Assembly: GCF_038002965.1 (NCBI RefSeq)
Contig: NZ_JBBOOE010000001.1
Coordinates: 2,585,001-2,649,000, forward strand
DNA: 64,000 bases
Source of the DNA: Robertmurraya sp. FSL R5-0851
GTDB lineage: Bacteria; Bacillota; Bacilli; Bacillales; Cytobacillaceae
Reading direction: 5' to 3'
The notes beneath the pieces were generated by a model, which was not told the DNA's origin, made no database searches, and saw only the letters and a program-made list of their open reading frames with translations. This document shows, one piece after another, positions 1 to 8,626 of this stretch; the first letter of the stretch is position 1; every line of letters starts with the position of its first letter. A program made the position numbers and the translations under genes.

Positions 1-1032
1 ATGAAATTAGATTACTATACGAAAAAATTAACGACAGAGTCGTTCTTAAAATTACTGCTTTTTGCGCAGCTACAAGAAGTTGAAAGCCTTCATGCCCTAG
101 GCGATTGTCTTTTCGATGACCAGCTTCAAAAGGGAATTGACCTTGATTCTATTAGTATTTCTCAGCTGTCACGCCGTCTAAATGGTATGAATCCTGATCT
201 ATTTCAAAGGCTTTTTCTTGATTTAGTGTCCCAAATTCATGTCAAAACGCACTACACCAACCTTGTGATGCCGTTAAAAATCATAGATTCAAGCACATTG
301 CCACTCAATTTGACGAATCATAAATGGGCAAATTTCCGCAAAACAAAGGCTGGAGTGAAGTTACATCTGCGTCTTGTGTTTATGGAAAAAGGAATTTCCT
401 ACCCTGAAAAAGCCGTTATGACAACTGCCAAAGAACATGACCGTGGCCAGCTCGAAATCATGGTAGATGATAAAGAATGCATGTATGTGTTTGACCGTGG
501 TTACCTAGATTATGAACGTTTTGACCGTATGACCGATGATGGCTACTTTTTTCTTTCAAGGCTACGGAAAAACGCTGTAATACGTGAAGTTTACAACTTT
601 AAACTACCTGAAAATACGTCTGTTTTATTGGATCAAATGGTGTTGATTGGTACGACACAAAACCGTGCTGAAAATTATTTTCGCCTGCTAAAGGTCTTGG
701 ATTCAAAAGGTAATGAGCTCCATTTAATCACCAATAGGTTTGATTTAGGTGCAGATGAAATTTCAGAAATGTACAAATCACGCTGGGCAATTGAATTGTT
801 TTTCAAATGGATCAAACAACATCTCAGCATCAAAAAGTTCTACGGTCAGAGCGAATGGGCGATTCAAAATCAAGTATTTATCGCGCTTATTGTTTTTTGC
901 CTACATGTACTTGTACAAATTGAAACAAGAAGTAAGCGAAAAACTTTACAAATTAGCCGTTATTTGAGGGTTGCATTGTGGAAACCAGCGCATATCTGGC
1001 TTCGAAAGATTGAAGGAAAAGCCATCCCTTGA
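1..1032 (+). CDS. IS4-family DDE transposase, probably missing its first residues
   Basis: Cut-and-paste transposase of the IS4 family. The first Asp is in IDSSTLPL (about residue 96), the second in VFDRGYLDYERFD (about 165), and the third acidic residue sits in the family Y-(2)-R-(3)-E-(6)-K signature YKSRWAIELFFKWIK (about 258-272). Related transposases carry roughly 25-40 more residues before the segment YTKKLTTESF seen here, so the true start probably lies left of base 1. The catalytic residues are all present. It truncates a tyrosine recombinase gene to its right. Confidence 0.85.
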   Translation: MKLDYYTKKLTTESFLKLLLFAQLQEVESLHALGDCLFDDQLQKGIDLDSISISQLSRRLNGMNPDLFQRLFLDLVSQIHVKTHYTNLVMPLKIIDSSTLPLNLTNHKWANFRKTKAGVKLHLRLVFMEKGISYPEKAVMTTAKEHDRGQLEIMVDDKECMYVFDRGYLDYERFDRMTDDGYFFLSRLRKNAVIREVYNFKLPENTSVLLDQMVLIGTTQNRAENYFRLLKVLDSKGNELHLITNRFDLGADEISEMYKSRWAIELFFKWIKQHLSIKKFYGQSEWAIQNQVFIALIVFCLHVLVQIETRSKRKTLQISRYLRVALWKPAHIWLRKIEGKAIP

Positions 1033-1170
1033 TAAGCGAATTTGTTGTCGTCGCACAGGTCTAATTGTAAATAAATTTCCAAATGGACAGAACCACCTTT
1101 AATTAGGCATTTACCTTTTTGGCTCTAAATAGAAACAATAATTAAACTGAAAATTATGACATTATTTATG
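1..1170 (+). mobile_element. IS4-family insertion sequence, right part
   Basis: The window opens inside an IS4-family element. It holds the transposase gene plus about 135 bases of 3' end. The right boundary is placed near 1170 because the reading frame of a truncated tyrosine recombinase, coming from the right on the minus strand, loses family similarity there. The left end lies outside the window. Confidence 0.7.
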
Positions 1171-2410
1171 CAACACTAGTGAATTTAACTAAACAATCAT
1201 GAGTTAACCCAAGAGTATCGGAAATTCTAAGACCTGTCTTAAAAGCAATCCATGTAATTGGCTGAACATTTGGATGAAGTTCATTAATATTATTAAACAG
1301 TTTCTCCAATACAAATTCGGGAATTTAATCGACTTGGTCATATGGTTTCTTTTTTTCAGTTGGTTTGTCTTCAGGATAGATTAAAGTTGAGACACTTTTT
1401 TTAGGTGCAAAGTCATACTCGTACATTTGGCTATCCCTTAAAAATTTGGATACACAATTGAGCGCTTCTTTTTTATATTTTTCAGGATTAGCTTTTTTAT
1501 GGGTGAAGTTTTTTGTATAACTATTTAAATATTCAATGTACTGTAGGATATGATTGCGAGTTAATTCTTGAAAATCATTCCAATCGGGTTCTAATGTTGT
1601 TATTAAATTTATAAATCCCGGAAAATATCGGGTATACAACTGTGCTGCTGATGTACTAAAATTATGACCACTTAAAAGTCGTTGTTTAATGTACTGTTTA
1701 CATCCTTCTTTCAAGTTGGGGTTTTTTATTGAAGAAAAATGAATATAATAGTTTGCTTTTGATTCATTATAGGCGATGCCGTAATCCTTATATAAGTTCC
1801 TCATATCCCATTTATCTTTTTCCCATTCAATTCTGTCATCAAGGTATGTAATTAAAGATTTTAAAATTAAATTGAAAAAGCCTGCAGCTTGAGTTTTAGT
1901 TACATATGATAATCCGGTATCCTTGTTCGTATTTAATTTTTCAGTCCTAATTCCTTTAGATTGTAAGTAATTAATCCATTTAATATCAGTCCTAATTGGA
2001 TCTAGTTCTAACAGGGAATTCACTTTAGGGTAAGCTTTATTTATAAAATCAGTAAACTTTCGTAAACAAGTCGATTGATGCCCAAATGTTGTTACTAATG
2101 CCCATTCATAGTTAAATATTTTTTTATAATAGATATACTTAAGTTCAGTTGATAGGTTACTATTCTTGAAAGAGAAGGAAAGTTTAAGACCAGCTTGTCT
2201 TTTTCCTAAGGCACGTTTATATTCATCATTGAAATTTGAAATGGAACTAAATATATCGAGATTCCAGCTAGTTTCATTTAGAAAGTATGGGTTTTCAATT
2301 TTGTTTATTATAAAGGACCCATCTTCTTTAAAGTCTTTTTGTTCATAGGAACTTAGTTCCTCAATATATTTTAAAAATTGGCTGTTTCTATTAGTAACAC
2401 TTTTATTCAC
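1171..2410 (-). pseudogene. Tn554 TnpB-like tyrosine recombinase, nonsense-mutated and truncated
   Basis: Large N-terminal part of a TnpB-like site-specific recombinase. It starts at a GTG just after a GAGGAG and downstream of the tnpA remnant. The open frame (361 residues) stops at a TAA at 1325-1327, but the same frame goes on with IPEFVLEKLFNN and then FKTGLRISDTLGLT, which carries the first catalytic Arg of the tyrosine recombinase fold. The stop looks like a CAA-to-TAA change. Similarity ends near 1171, where the IS4-family element begins, so the R..HxxR..H..Y part of the catalytic domain is missing. Tn554 TnpB is about 630 residues. It is non-functional as it stands. Confidence 0.75.
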
Positions 2411-2418
2411 TAAATTAA

Positions 2419-2628
2419 TTACTCCTCTTCTTTATTATTACCGATTTGAAAAGCCCATTTAGCTTTTTCCCATTCAGCACGAATATCTTCATCACTAGGA
2501 TGCAGATAAAGGTCAATTGTTGTTTGTATTTGGGAATGCCCAAGTCTCTCCTGAACTTGTTTAATATCTTTTGTTTGTTGATAAAAGAGATTGGCATGTG
2601 TGTGTCTTAGCTGGTGAGGGTGTATATC
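2419..2628 (-). pseudogene. Tn554 TnpA-like tyrosine recombinase, C-terminal fragment (piece 3 of 3)
   Basis: The minus strand here encodes DIHPHQLRHTHANL, then VQERLGHSQIQTTIDLYLHP, ending in NNKEEE and TAA. These are the HxLRH, LGH and Tyr boxes of a tyrosine recombinase catalytic domain. There is no start; the fragment begins abruptly at the left end of the DDE transposon (2629). Joined to the piece ending at 11732, with one copy of the 7-bp duplication removed, it reads KKTGIDI-HPHQLRH in frame. It sits directly upstream of the TnpB-like gene, as in Tn554. Confidence 0.8.
2622..2628. repeat. Left 7-bp target duplication of the DDE transposon
   Basis: GTATATC lies immediately before the terminal TGTAAAC. 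The same seven bases follow the other terminus at 11732-11738. The pair flanks the 9.1 kb element inside the tnpA-like recombinase gene. Confidence 0.8.
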
Positions 2629-2753
2629 TGTAAACAGTCACTTTTATTCTGCAGAAAACACCACCATTTTTTCAAATTCCTTCGGAAAAACAACTACACT
2701 TTACCGAGATAATGTGCTAAATTTTTTGCATATTATGGGGGTGAAGTTTTTTT

Positions 2754-3284
2754 ATGATGATATCTTTTGATTTTGGAATCGATTTAAAAGAATATGCTGA
2801 TAGAGGGAAAAATAATAGCTTTCCTCAGCTTGATTATTGTCCTAATTGTAAGTGTATATCATATGGAAATGTTCATAGAAATGGATACTATTGGAGGTTT
2901 GGTATCACTGAGGAATTAACAATCAAGATTCCGATATGCCGAATGAAGTGTTTGATTTGTAAAGTGAGTATATCTATCTTGCCAGATTTTTTTATCCCTT
3001 ATTTTCAGCACACCATTAGAACCGTGTTAGACCTTATACAGGAGTTCATTCAAAAAAGGAAAAACAATAGCAGCCGCCAATTACTAAGATTCTATTTTGA
3101 GAGATACGATAGGAAACTAAATTGGGTACATAGTTTTTTCACCGATATCGGACATTCAACGGGACTATCAAGCAATCGAAAAAAAGAGGCCATAAAATAT
3201 TTGAAAATGATCCGTGATTTTGGAGAATCCTCCTTCTTACGAAGGAGCTGGGGTCATTTATCAACATACTTTATGGCAAATTAA
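2754..3284 (+). CDS. DUF6431-type zinc-binding protein of the transposon
   Basis: 176 residues, preceded by GGGGGTG about 10 bases upstream of tandem ATGs. Paired cysteines suggest metal binding: YCPNCKC (about residues 28-34) and CRMKCLICK (about 63-71). The layout, a small CxxC protein ahead of a DDE transposase and an ATPase, matches proteins annotated as DUF6431 in Firmicutes transposons; that name is from memory. The C-terminal half is helical and basic, which suits nucleic-acid binding, perhaps target choice or end recognition. The role is inferred from position only. Confidence 0.6.
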   Translation: MMISFDFGIDLKEYADRGKNNSFPQLDYCPNCKCISYGNVHRNGYYWRFGITEELTIKIPICRMKCLICKVSISILPDFFIPYFQHTIRTVLDLIQEFIQKRKNNSSRQLLRFYFERYDRKLNWVHSFFTDIGHSTGLSSNRKKEAIKYLKMIRDFGESSFLRRSWGHLSTYFMAN

Positions 3285-3415
3285 TTCTACCATATTTGTG
3301 TTGATACAAAAATATTATTTGTCCCACACACCTTTTGCATCGTCAGAAAATGACAAAAAAAGTAGAATAATAACATGGATAACCGGTTGTCCTTCTACAA
3401 AGGAGGAATATTTCC

Positions 3416-4188
3416 ATGAATGAAAAAGAACGCGAACAGATTGCTCTATTCCGTTTTGGACTCATTGCCCCTCTATTTAATGGGCAAGTGGATACCAAAA
3501 CGTATCTTAATGATTTGGAAGGAAAAGTTCATTCAGTTCCTTACTATGGGGAACGGAAAATTGCAGTAAAAACAATAAAAGAATGGCTTCTTCACTATCG
3601 CAGAAATGGTTTTGAGGCATTAAAACCAAAGAACCGCGCGGACCGAGGAGATTCAAGAAGACTATCACCTGAAGATCAGGATGAAATTATTGAAACTAGA
3701 AAAAAAAATCTCCATATGCCCGTTAGTGTGTTCTACGAACAACTAATGGCGCGTGGAGAAATACAAAAAAACCAAATATCATATTCTACTATAAATCGAT
3801 TACTGAAAAAAAACAATCTAATAGAGAAGAAATACTCAGCAATTCCAGAAAGAAAACGGTTCGCACATGAAAAGGTGAATGTATTATGGCAAGGAGACTT
3901 GTCTCATGGGCCATATATCAGGATTAATGGGAAAGCACAGAAGACTTTTTTGATTGCTTATATTGATGATTGTTCTCGTCTAGTTCCATTTGCGCAGTTT
4001 TTCTCAGATGAAAAGTTTGATGGATTAAGAGTCGTAACGAAAGAAGCTCTTATTCGAAGAGGAAAACCAAAAATGATTTATTCAGATAATGGAAAGATCT
4101 ATCGATCTGAAACACTCCAATATGCATGTGCAAGACTTGGAGTTACTTTAGCTCACACAGCTCCGTTCGATCCAAGGGCAAAAGGTAA
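3416..4188 (+). pseudogene. DDE transposase, N-terminal part (interrupted by the RIT element)
   Basis: Starts at an ATG preceded by AAAGGAGGAATATTTCC. It has an N-terminal helix-turn-helix region (IKEWLLHYRRNGFEAL, about residues 55-70), then an rve-type integrase core with the first Asp in WQGDLSHG (about 160) and the second in IYSDNGKIYRS (about 224). At codon 256 (KG) it runs into the RIT end and stops at 4210 after six foreign codons. The missing catalytic Glu lies in GKIERLFKT at 10042-10068. Rejoined at the AAAGGTAA repeat, the gene would encode about 420 residues. Confidence 0.85.
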
Positions 4189-4212
4189 TGTAAAGAAAAT
4201 GATAATGTAAAG
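4180..4212. repeat. RIT left 33-bp terminal inverted repeat
   Basis: Perfect inverted copy of 9985-10017. It contains two AATGTAAAG motifs 17 bases apart, likely recombinase binding sites. Its second half (GATAATGTAAAG, 4201-4212) also pairs with CTTTACATTATC at 4258-4269, making a roughly 69-bp imperfect palindrome at this end. Confidence 0.85.
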
Positions 4213-4278
4213 TTCAACCATTTTTTATAGAAAAATTGGTGTTTATGTTTCGTTAAACTTTACATTATCAAGTGTTAG

Positions 4279-5298
4279 TTATTTATTAAACGTCTTCAAC
4301 CAAGTCAATAAACCTTCATTCTTTTCCCATACCGGTTCATCAGTTGGTGACACATCTACATAAGCTTTCTCAATTGCTTCTCTTTTTTGTTTTGAATCTG
4401 TTTTCGCGTAGATTTCTGTTACCTGTACTGAACAGTGACCTAGTATATCTCTTATATAAACAAGATTCACACCTGCTTGAAGGAGATGCATTGCCTTAGA
4501 GTGTCTCAGACAGTGGCAGGAAAATACCTCAGGTATTAAAATCTTGTTTTCCTCACGTGCTAATTTTTTATACTTGTCTACAATATAATTTATACCAGCC
4601 CTAGTCAGTTTTTCTTTTCTCTTATTAAAGAACAAAGGATATAAGTTAGCGGAATTTCGCAAAAGATTCTGCTCTTCCATGTATTTTTTTACAATCTGCA
4701 TTGTTGGCTCCATTAATGGCACGATTCTAGCTTTGTTCCCTTTACCAATTAACTTTATAGTGTAGGGTTTGTCGAATCTAATCATAGATGGTGTTAAGTC
4801 AATAATTTCCTGTACCCTTGCCCCAGTGTCATACATTAGTGTTATCAATGCTAAATCGCGCCGTCCAGCTTCTGTATTAAGATTCGGCATTTCTAATAGT
4901 AGTTTAATTCCATCAAGGGTTAGATAGTTAACGGATTTCTTTTCTGTTTTTTTGACCGGAATAGAAAGGATTTTCTGCCATTCTAATAGATTATCTGGGT
5001 TCTCATATTGCAGGTATTTAAAGAATGAGTGGAGAGCAGCAAGTCGTACATTTCTAGTTGAAGTACTGCATTGTCGCTTTTCCTCTGTCCAATCTAAATA
5101 ATCCACCACTATACTTTTAGTTATCTTATTTAAGGTTAACTGCTCTACAGAAATTTCCTTTTCGTCCTTTAGGAAGCGAATAAAGAGTATAAATGTATCT
5201 CTATAAGAAGCAATGGTATTTTTGCTCGCACCAATTTCACCTGGGAGAAACTTAGAGAGAAATCCTGTTAGATAATATGAAAAGTCCGTAGGTTTCAT
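4279..5298 (-). CDS. ritC: RitC tyrosine recombinase
   Basis: Third recombinase of the trio, 339 residues from the ATG at 5298. That ATG overlaps the ritB stop in an ATGA, so translation is probably coupled; a longer open frame to 5331 lacks this logic. It has an N-terminal SAM-like core-binding domain (about 1-130) and a C-terminal catalytic domain with Arg in YDTGARVQEI, HCLRHSK, LGHCSV and the Tyr nucleophile in TEIYAKT. All catalytic residues are present. It acts with RitA and RitB in excision/integration of the element, by family precedent. Confidence 0.85.
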   Translation of the reverse strand: MKPTDFSYYLTGFLSKFLPGEIGASKNTIASYRDTFILFIRFLKDEKEISVEQLTLNKITKSIVVDYLDWTEEKRQCSTSTRNVRLAALHSFFKYLQYENPDNLLEWQKILSIPVKKTEKKSVNYLTLDGIKLLLEMPNLNTEAGRRDLALITLMYDTGARVQEIIDLTPSMIRFDKPYTIKLIGKGNKARIVPLMEPTMQIVKKYMEEQNLLRNSANLYPLFFNKRKEKLTRAGINYIVDKYKKLAREENKILIPEVFSCHCLRHSKAMHLLQAGVNLVYIRDILGHCSVQVTEIYAKTDSKQKREAIEKAYVDVSPTDEPVWEKNEGLLTWLKTFNK

Positions 5299-6158
5299 GG
5301 CAGTTTCACCTCTGGAAACAAATATGAACAAAGACTATTTACCTCCTGGATTAATTCTGGATACATATCCGAGGTTAGCCTAACATATTTATCTGTAGCT
5401 TCTAAGGATGAGTGACCAAGGTATTTAGAAAGAATAGGGAGAGAATAGTATAGATCGAGTCCCTTACGGGACGTTTCCGCTAATGAGTGTACACTGAATG
5501 TATGCCTTAAATCATGTACCCGTGGTCCCATTCCTCTACCCCCGTGGGGAATACCAGCTTCCCAAAGGATTCTACGAAACCACCTATATATAGTATTGGA
5601 CGCATATTTTTTATTGTACTTCTGTGGGAAAAAGTAATCACTAGGGATTTGTTTTGATAAACAATACTTCTTGTATTGAAAACACACATTTTTTAATGAA
5701 TCGGAAAGTGGAAGTACTCGATCACAGCCATTCTTTGTTTCACGTACTATAATGTAGCCTTCATCGAGATTTACATCTTCACATTTAAGGTTTAATGCTT
5801 CACTCACTCTTAATCCGCATCCATAAATCAAGCGAAAAACAACAGGGAGAATCTGCCTAATAGTTGTATCTCCTTTAATCTCAATGGTTTCACACGCATG
5901 AAAGAATGACTCTAGCTCTTCTTTTGAGAAGATAAATGGTGTAAAAGTGGTTTTATAGGATTTTAGTTGCCTCGGAATGTATGATTCGTAACCTAATTGA
6001 TTCAAGTAAATAGAAAAATTTATTATAGTATTGACCCTTTTGTATCTTGTAACGTCAGATTCATTTGGACGTTTTTCTGCCCATTTAATAGCTAATTCTT
6101 TAGTCAACCCGATAGAGGTTGCTCCATTCTCAACAGTAAAATCATCGAACATCTTAAA
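5295..6158 (-). pseudogene. ritB: RitB tyrosine recombinase, main part (split by IS66)
   Basis: Carries the body of RitB from YTFKMFDDF onward, with catalytic Arg in YGCGLRVSEAL, the HDLRHTF box, the LGHSSLEAT box and Tyr in DKYVRL. Its first 30 codons are on the far side of the IS66 element, at 8537-8626. Removing 6159-8536 (IS66 plus one 8-bp duplication) restores a 317-residue protein in frame. An open frame does run into the IS66 end, adding an alternative start (MIHVSYQEEL) at 6230, so a hybrid protein could be made; whether it works is unknown. The stop overlaps the ritC start. Confidence 0.8.
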
Positions 6159-6251
6159 AGTATATTGTAAGCCCCCAATCAAACAACGCATATAAACCTG
6201 CAGCTCCTCTTGGTACGATACATGTATCAATTAAAGGAGGTGCTTTTTCTT

Positions 6252-6449
6252 ATGCCAAAACAAAAATTAACGATCGTCCCCGTTTCACTCCACGCTGAAA
6301 ATAAAGATTTCGTTACACCCACTTCTCCAACTCCATCAAATAGCGTTTGCACGATCAAAACGGCAAACGTTGAAATATCCTTCTTCAACGGCGTAGATGA
6401 GCGCATCATTCAGGCCGTTATGAGGGAGTTGAAGAGCAATGAAGCATGA
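6252..6449 (+). CDS. tnpA: IS66 TnpA-like accessory protein
   Basis: 65 residues from the ATG at 6252, chosen because AAAGGAGG lies 10 bases upstream; the frame also runs open further up into the inverted repeat. It is the short first protein of an IS66 element. The segment TANVEISFFNGVDERIIQAVMREL matches the conserved end of Firmicutes IS66 accessory proteins. The gene overlaps tnpB by 11 bases. Confidence 0.75.
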   Translation: MPKQKLTIVPVSLHAENKDFVTPTSPTPSNSVCTIKTANVEISFFNGVDERIIQAVMRELKSNEA

Positions 6450-6792
6450 TTATACAAGTGTGAAAAATATCTATATCATTTGTGGGAGAACCGATATGCG
6501 AAGAGGTATTGACGGATTGGCCACACTGATTCAGGATTCTTTCGAACTGGATCCGTACAGTGATTCGATTTTCTTATTTTCCGGGTGGAGTAAAGATCGC
6601 TATAAATGTTTGTACTTCGACGGTGATGGCTTTGCCATGCTTTATAAACGTTTGGATAAAGGTAAACTGCAATGGCCTAAGGACGAAAATGAAGTACGCA
6701 AACTTTCTCAGCAGGAGGTTCGATGGCTCCTTGAGGGATTATCCTTACAGCAGCCAAAGGCGATCCAACCATCATCAAAAGGTGTATTCTAA
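6439..6792 (+). CDS. tnpB: IS66 family TnpB protein
   Basis: 117 residues, the usual TnpB (Orf2) size. Signature segments are IYIICGRTDMRRGIDGLA near the start, IFLFSGWSKDRYKCLYFDGDGF in the middle and QEVRWLLEGL near the end. TnpB is required for IS66 transposition, though its biochemical role is not settled. It overlaps tnpA, which suggests translational coupling. Confidence 0.92.
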   Translation: MKHDYTSVKNIYIICGRTDMRRGIDGLATLIQDSFELDPYSDSIFLFSGWSKDRYKCLYFDGDGFAMLYKRLDKGKLQWPKDENEVRKLSQQEVRWLLEGLSLQQPKAIQPSSKGVF

Positions 6793-6882
6793 ATTCAGTA
6801 AGCTACCAATTTTATCTTTATTCTACTGTTCGAGCTGGTTATAATAAAAAAGACCGAAACTGAACGAATAGTGGTGAATGAT

Positions 6883-8451
6883 ATGGCGAACGCTTCTTCT
6901 ACGAATGAAAAATTAATCCAACTGCTCGAAGAGCAATTGGCTCATTCGAATCAACAAAACAAAAACTTATCAAAACAAATTGAAGCGTTAACCGAGCAAG
7001 TTCGCCATTTAACTAAGCTTTTATATGGATCAAAAACCGAACAATCGAAGTACAATACACCGGATGGGCAAGTGTCACTATTTGAAGATGATCCGTCTTT
7101 TAATGATCCTGATCCCCCAGGAGAACAAAGCCAACAGACGATTTCTTACACTGTTGTACGAAATATTCAAAAGAAAAAACGAAATGATTCATTACATGAT
7201 GACATCGAAGTAGAAACAATTCACTATTATCCTGAAAACACGCTATGTGACTGTTGCCAGGGACAAATGATTGAAATTGGCAGTACAATTGTACGAGAAG
7301 AGGCAGAATTTATTCCCGCAAAAATGAAGAAAATTCAACACGTTGAACACGCTCTTGGATGTATAGACTGTAAAGGCGATACATTTCACAAGGCGCAAAT
7401 AAAACGTGGTAAAGCACCACAGCCTCCTATTCAACGAAGCATCGCAAGTCCTAGCGTACTTGCCAAAGTAATATATGATAAATTTTCACAATACCTACCA
7501 CTTTACCGTCAGGTAAAGGAATGGGACCGTTATGGCCTGAATACCAATGACAAGAACCTTTCCAATTGGGTCATTCGTGCATCACACGATTGGTTAATGC
7601 CTATTTACGAACGAATGAAGCGAGTGATGATGGCTAAATCTCTATTGCATGTTGACGAAACTTATAGCCAAATCATCAACCGATCTGACGGAAAATCTGG
7701 TCAAACCAATGCCTATAACTGGGTTTATCGAAGTGTTCCATGCCAAGGTCCTCCAATAACGCTCTTTCAAAGTGCTTTATCACGGGCTCGATCTGTACTT
7801 GAGAGTTTCATAGAAGGTTTTTCTGGAACAATTATTTGTGATGGTTATTCTGCCTATGACAAGTTGGAAGGTGTTTCCTTCGCAAATTGTTTTGCGCATG
7901 TTCGTCGTTATTGGTTGAAAGCTGACAGCAAAAATGGCCAAACGGGTGTAAGCTTTTGTGATGATTTATATAGACTCGAAAGGAAATTTAAACATTTGTC
8001 TCCGAGTAAGCGCAGAAAACAACGCCAAAAATACTCGAAACCAATTGTTGATAAATTCCTTGAATGGGTTGAAACGTCACCGTTCTTCGGAAAAAATGCC
8101 CTCGCGAAGGCAGCTGAATACACATTGAACAGGGCAAATGGACTCAGAGCATTCTTGAATGATGGGCGCATCGAAATCGATAATAATCCAGCCGAAAACG
8201 CCATCCGACCAAACGTTATAGGTCGAAAAAACTGGTTATTTTCGGTCAGCGAAGCTGGTGCTCGAGCGAATGCCATCTGTTTGAGTATCGCAGAAACAGC
8301 CAAAAGTAACGGTGTTGATTTCTATGAATACATAAAGAAACTATTAACGGATCTACCAAATCTCAACATCCATCAAAATCCTGAGATTTTAGATCGATAT
8401 ATGCCCTGGTCAAAAATGATTCAGGCAGAATGTAGAATTTATATGAAATAA
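6883..8451 (+). CDS. tnpC: IS66 family transposase TnpC
   Basis: 522 residues from the ATG at 6883 (GTGGTGA upstream); an in-frame upstream ATG at 6871 is possible. N-terminal coiled coil (about 5-60, heptads of Leu and Gln), a zinc-finger-like CDCCQG...CIDCKGD segment (about 125-170), then the DDE_Tnp_IS66 catalytic core with LHVDETYSQI, IICDGYSAYDKL and the acidic residue in DNNPAENAIRP (about 440). C-terminal IS66 domain present. This is the DDE enzyme of the element. Confidence 0.93.
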   Translation: MANASSTNEKLIQLLEEQLAHSNQQNKNLSKQIEALTEQVRHLTKLLYGSKTEQSKYNTPDGQVSLFEDDPSFNDPDPPGEQSQQTISYTVVRNIQKKKRNDSLHDDIEVETIHYYPENTLCDCCQGQMIEIGSTIVREEAEFIPAKMKKIQHVEHALGCIDCKGDTFHKAQIKRGKAPQPPIQRSIASPSVLAKVIYDKFSQYLPLYRQVKEWDRYGLNTNDKNLSNWVIRASHDWLMPIYERMKRVMMAKSLLHVDETYSQIINRSDGKSGQTNAYNWVYRSVPCQGPPITLFQSALSRARSVLESFIEGFSGTIICDGYSAYDKLEGVSFANCFAHVRRYWLKADSKNGQTGVSFCDDLYRLERKFKHLSPSKRRKQRQKYSKPIVDKFLEWVETSPFFGKNALAKAAEYTLNRANGLRAFLNDGRIEIDNNPAENAIRPNVIGRKNWLFSVSEAGARANAICLSIAETAKSNGVDFYEYIKKLLTDLPNLNIHQNPEILDRYMPWSKMIQAECRIYMK

Positions 8452-8490
8452 GCCGTAATTCGATTAAAAAAATCGGAATTTACGGCTATT
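8451..8490 (+). terminator. Terminator after IS66 tnpC
   Basis: Stem of AGCCGTAATTCGATT against AATCGGAATTTACGGCT with a short A loop, overlapping the tnpC stop. A second small hairpin around ATGCGTACCGG...GTGCGCAT follows within the IS end (8494-8518). Confidence 0.7.
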
Positions 8491-8536
8491 TGTAATGCGT
8501 ACCGGTAGGTGCGCATTTTTTATAATTCGGGCTTAC

Positions 8537-8626
8537 AGTATATTTGTTATCAAATGCATATCCCAAATTTCTTTTAAATGAAATATATTGTTCAATAAGT
8601 AGAGCATTAACTCCGTAGAATTCCAT
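8537..8626 (-). pseudogene. ritB: RitB N-terminal fragment (30 codons)
   Basis: The ATG at 8626 follows the ritA stop with no gap. It encodes MEFYGVNALLIEQYISFKR and ends in NKYT at the IS66 junction, after which the frame continues at 6158 with FKMFDDF. These are the original first residues of RitB and fit the N-terminal core-binding helix. Confidence 0.8.

Larger units (their letters stand above)
6167..8536 (+). mobile_element. IS66-family insertion sequence, complete
   Basis: 2370 bp with ends GTAAGCCC (6167) and GGGCTTAC (ending 8536), and three genes tnpA, tnpB and tnpC in the usual IS66 order. It is flanked by the 8-bp direct repeat AGTATATT at 6159-6166 and 8537-8544, the size typical of IS66. 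It sits within ritB after codon 30. All three genes are open, so the copy may be active. Confidence 0.9.

Noticed and set aside
2415..2597. 60-codon minus-strand frame starting MPISFINKQK
   Set aside because: The correct frame here is the tyrosine recombinase C-terminus (HPHQLRHTHANL ... LGHSQIQTT); this frame is shifted by one base.
3214..3423. 69-codon plus-strand frame between the DUF6431 and transposase genes
   Set aside because: Overlaps the end of the DUF6431 gene and the start of the transposase out of frame, with no ribosome site.
7908..8303. Open frame of 131 codons on the minus strand
   Set aside because: It lies antisense within IS66 tnpC, has no ribosome site and no family features; it is a shadow of a coding gene.
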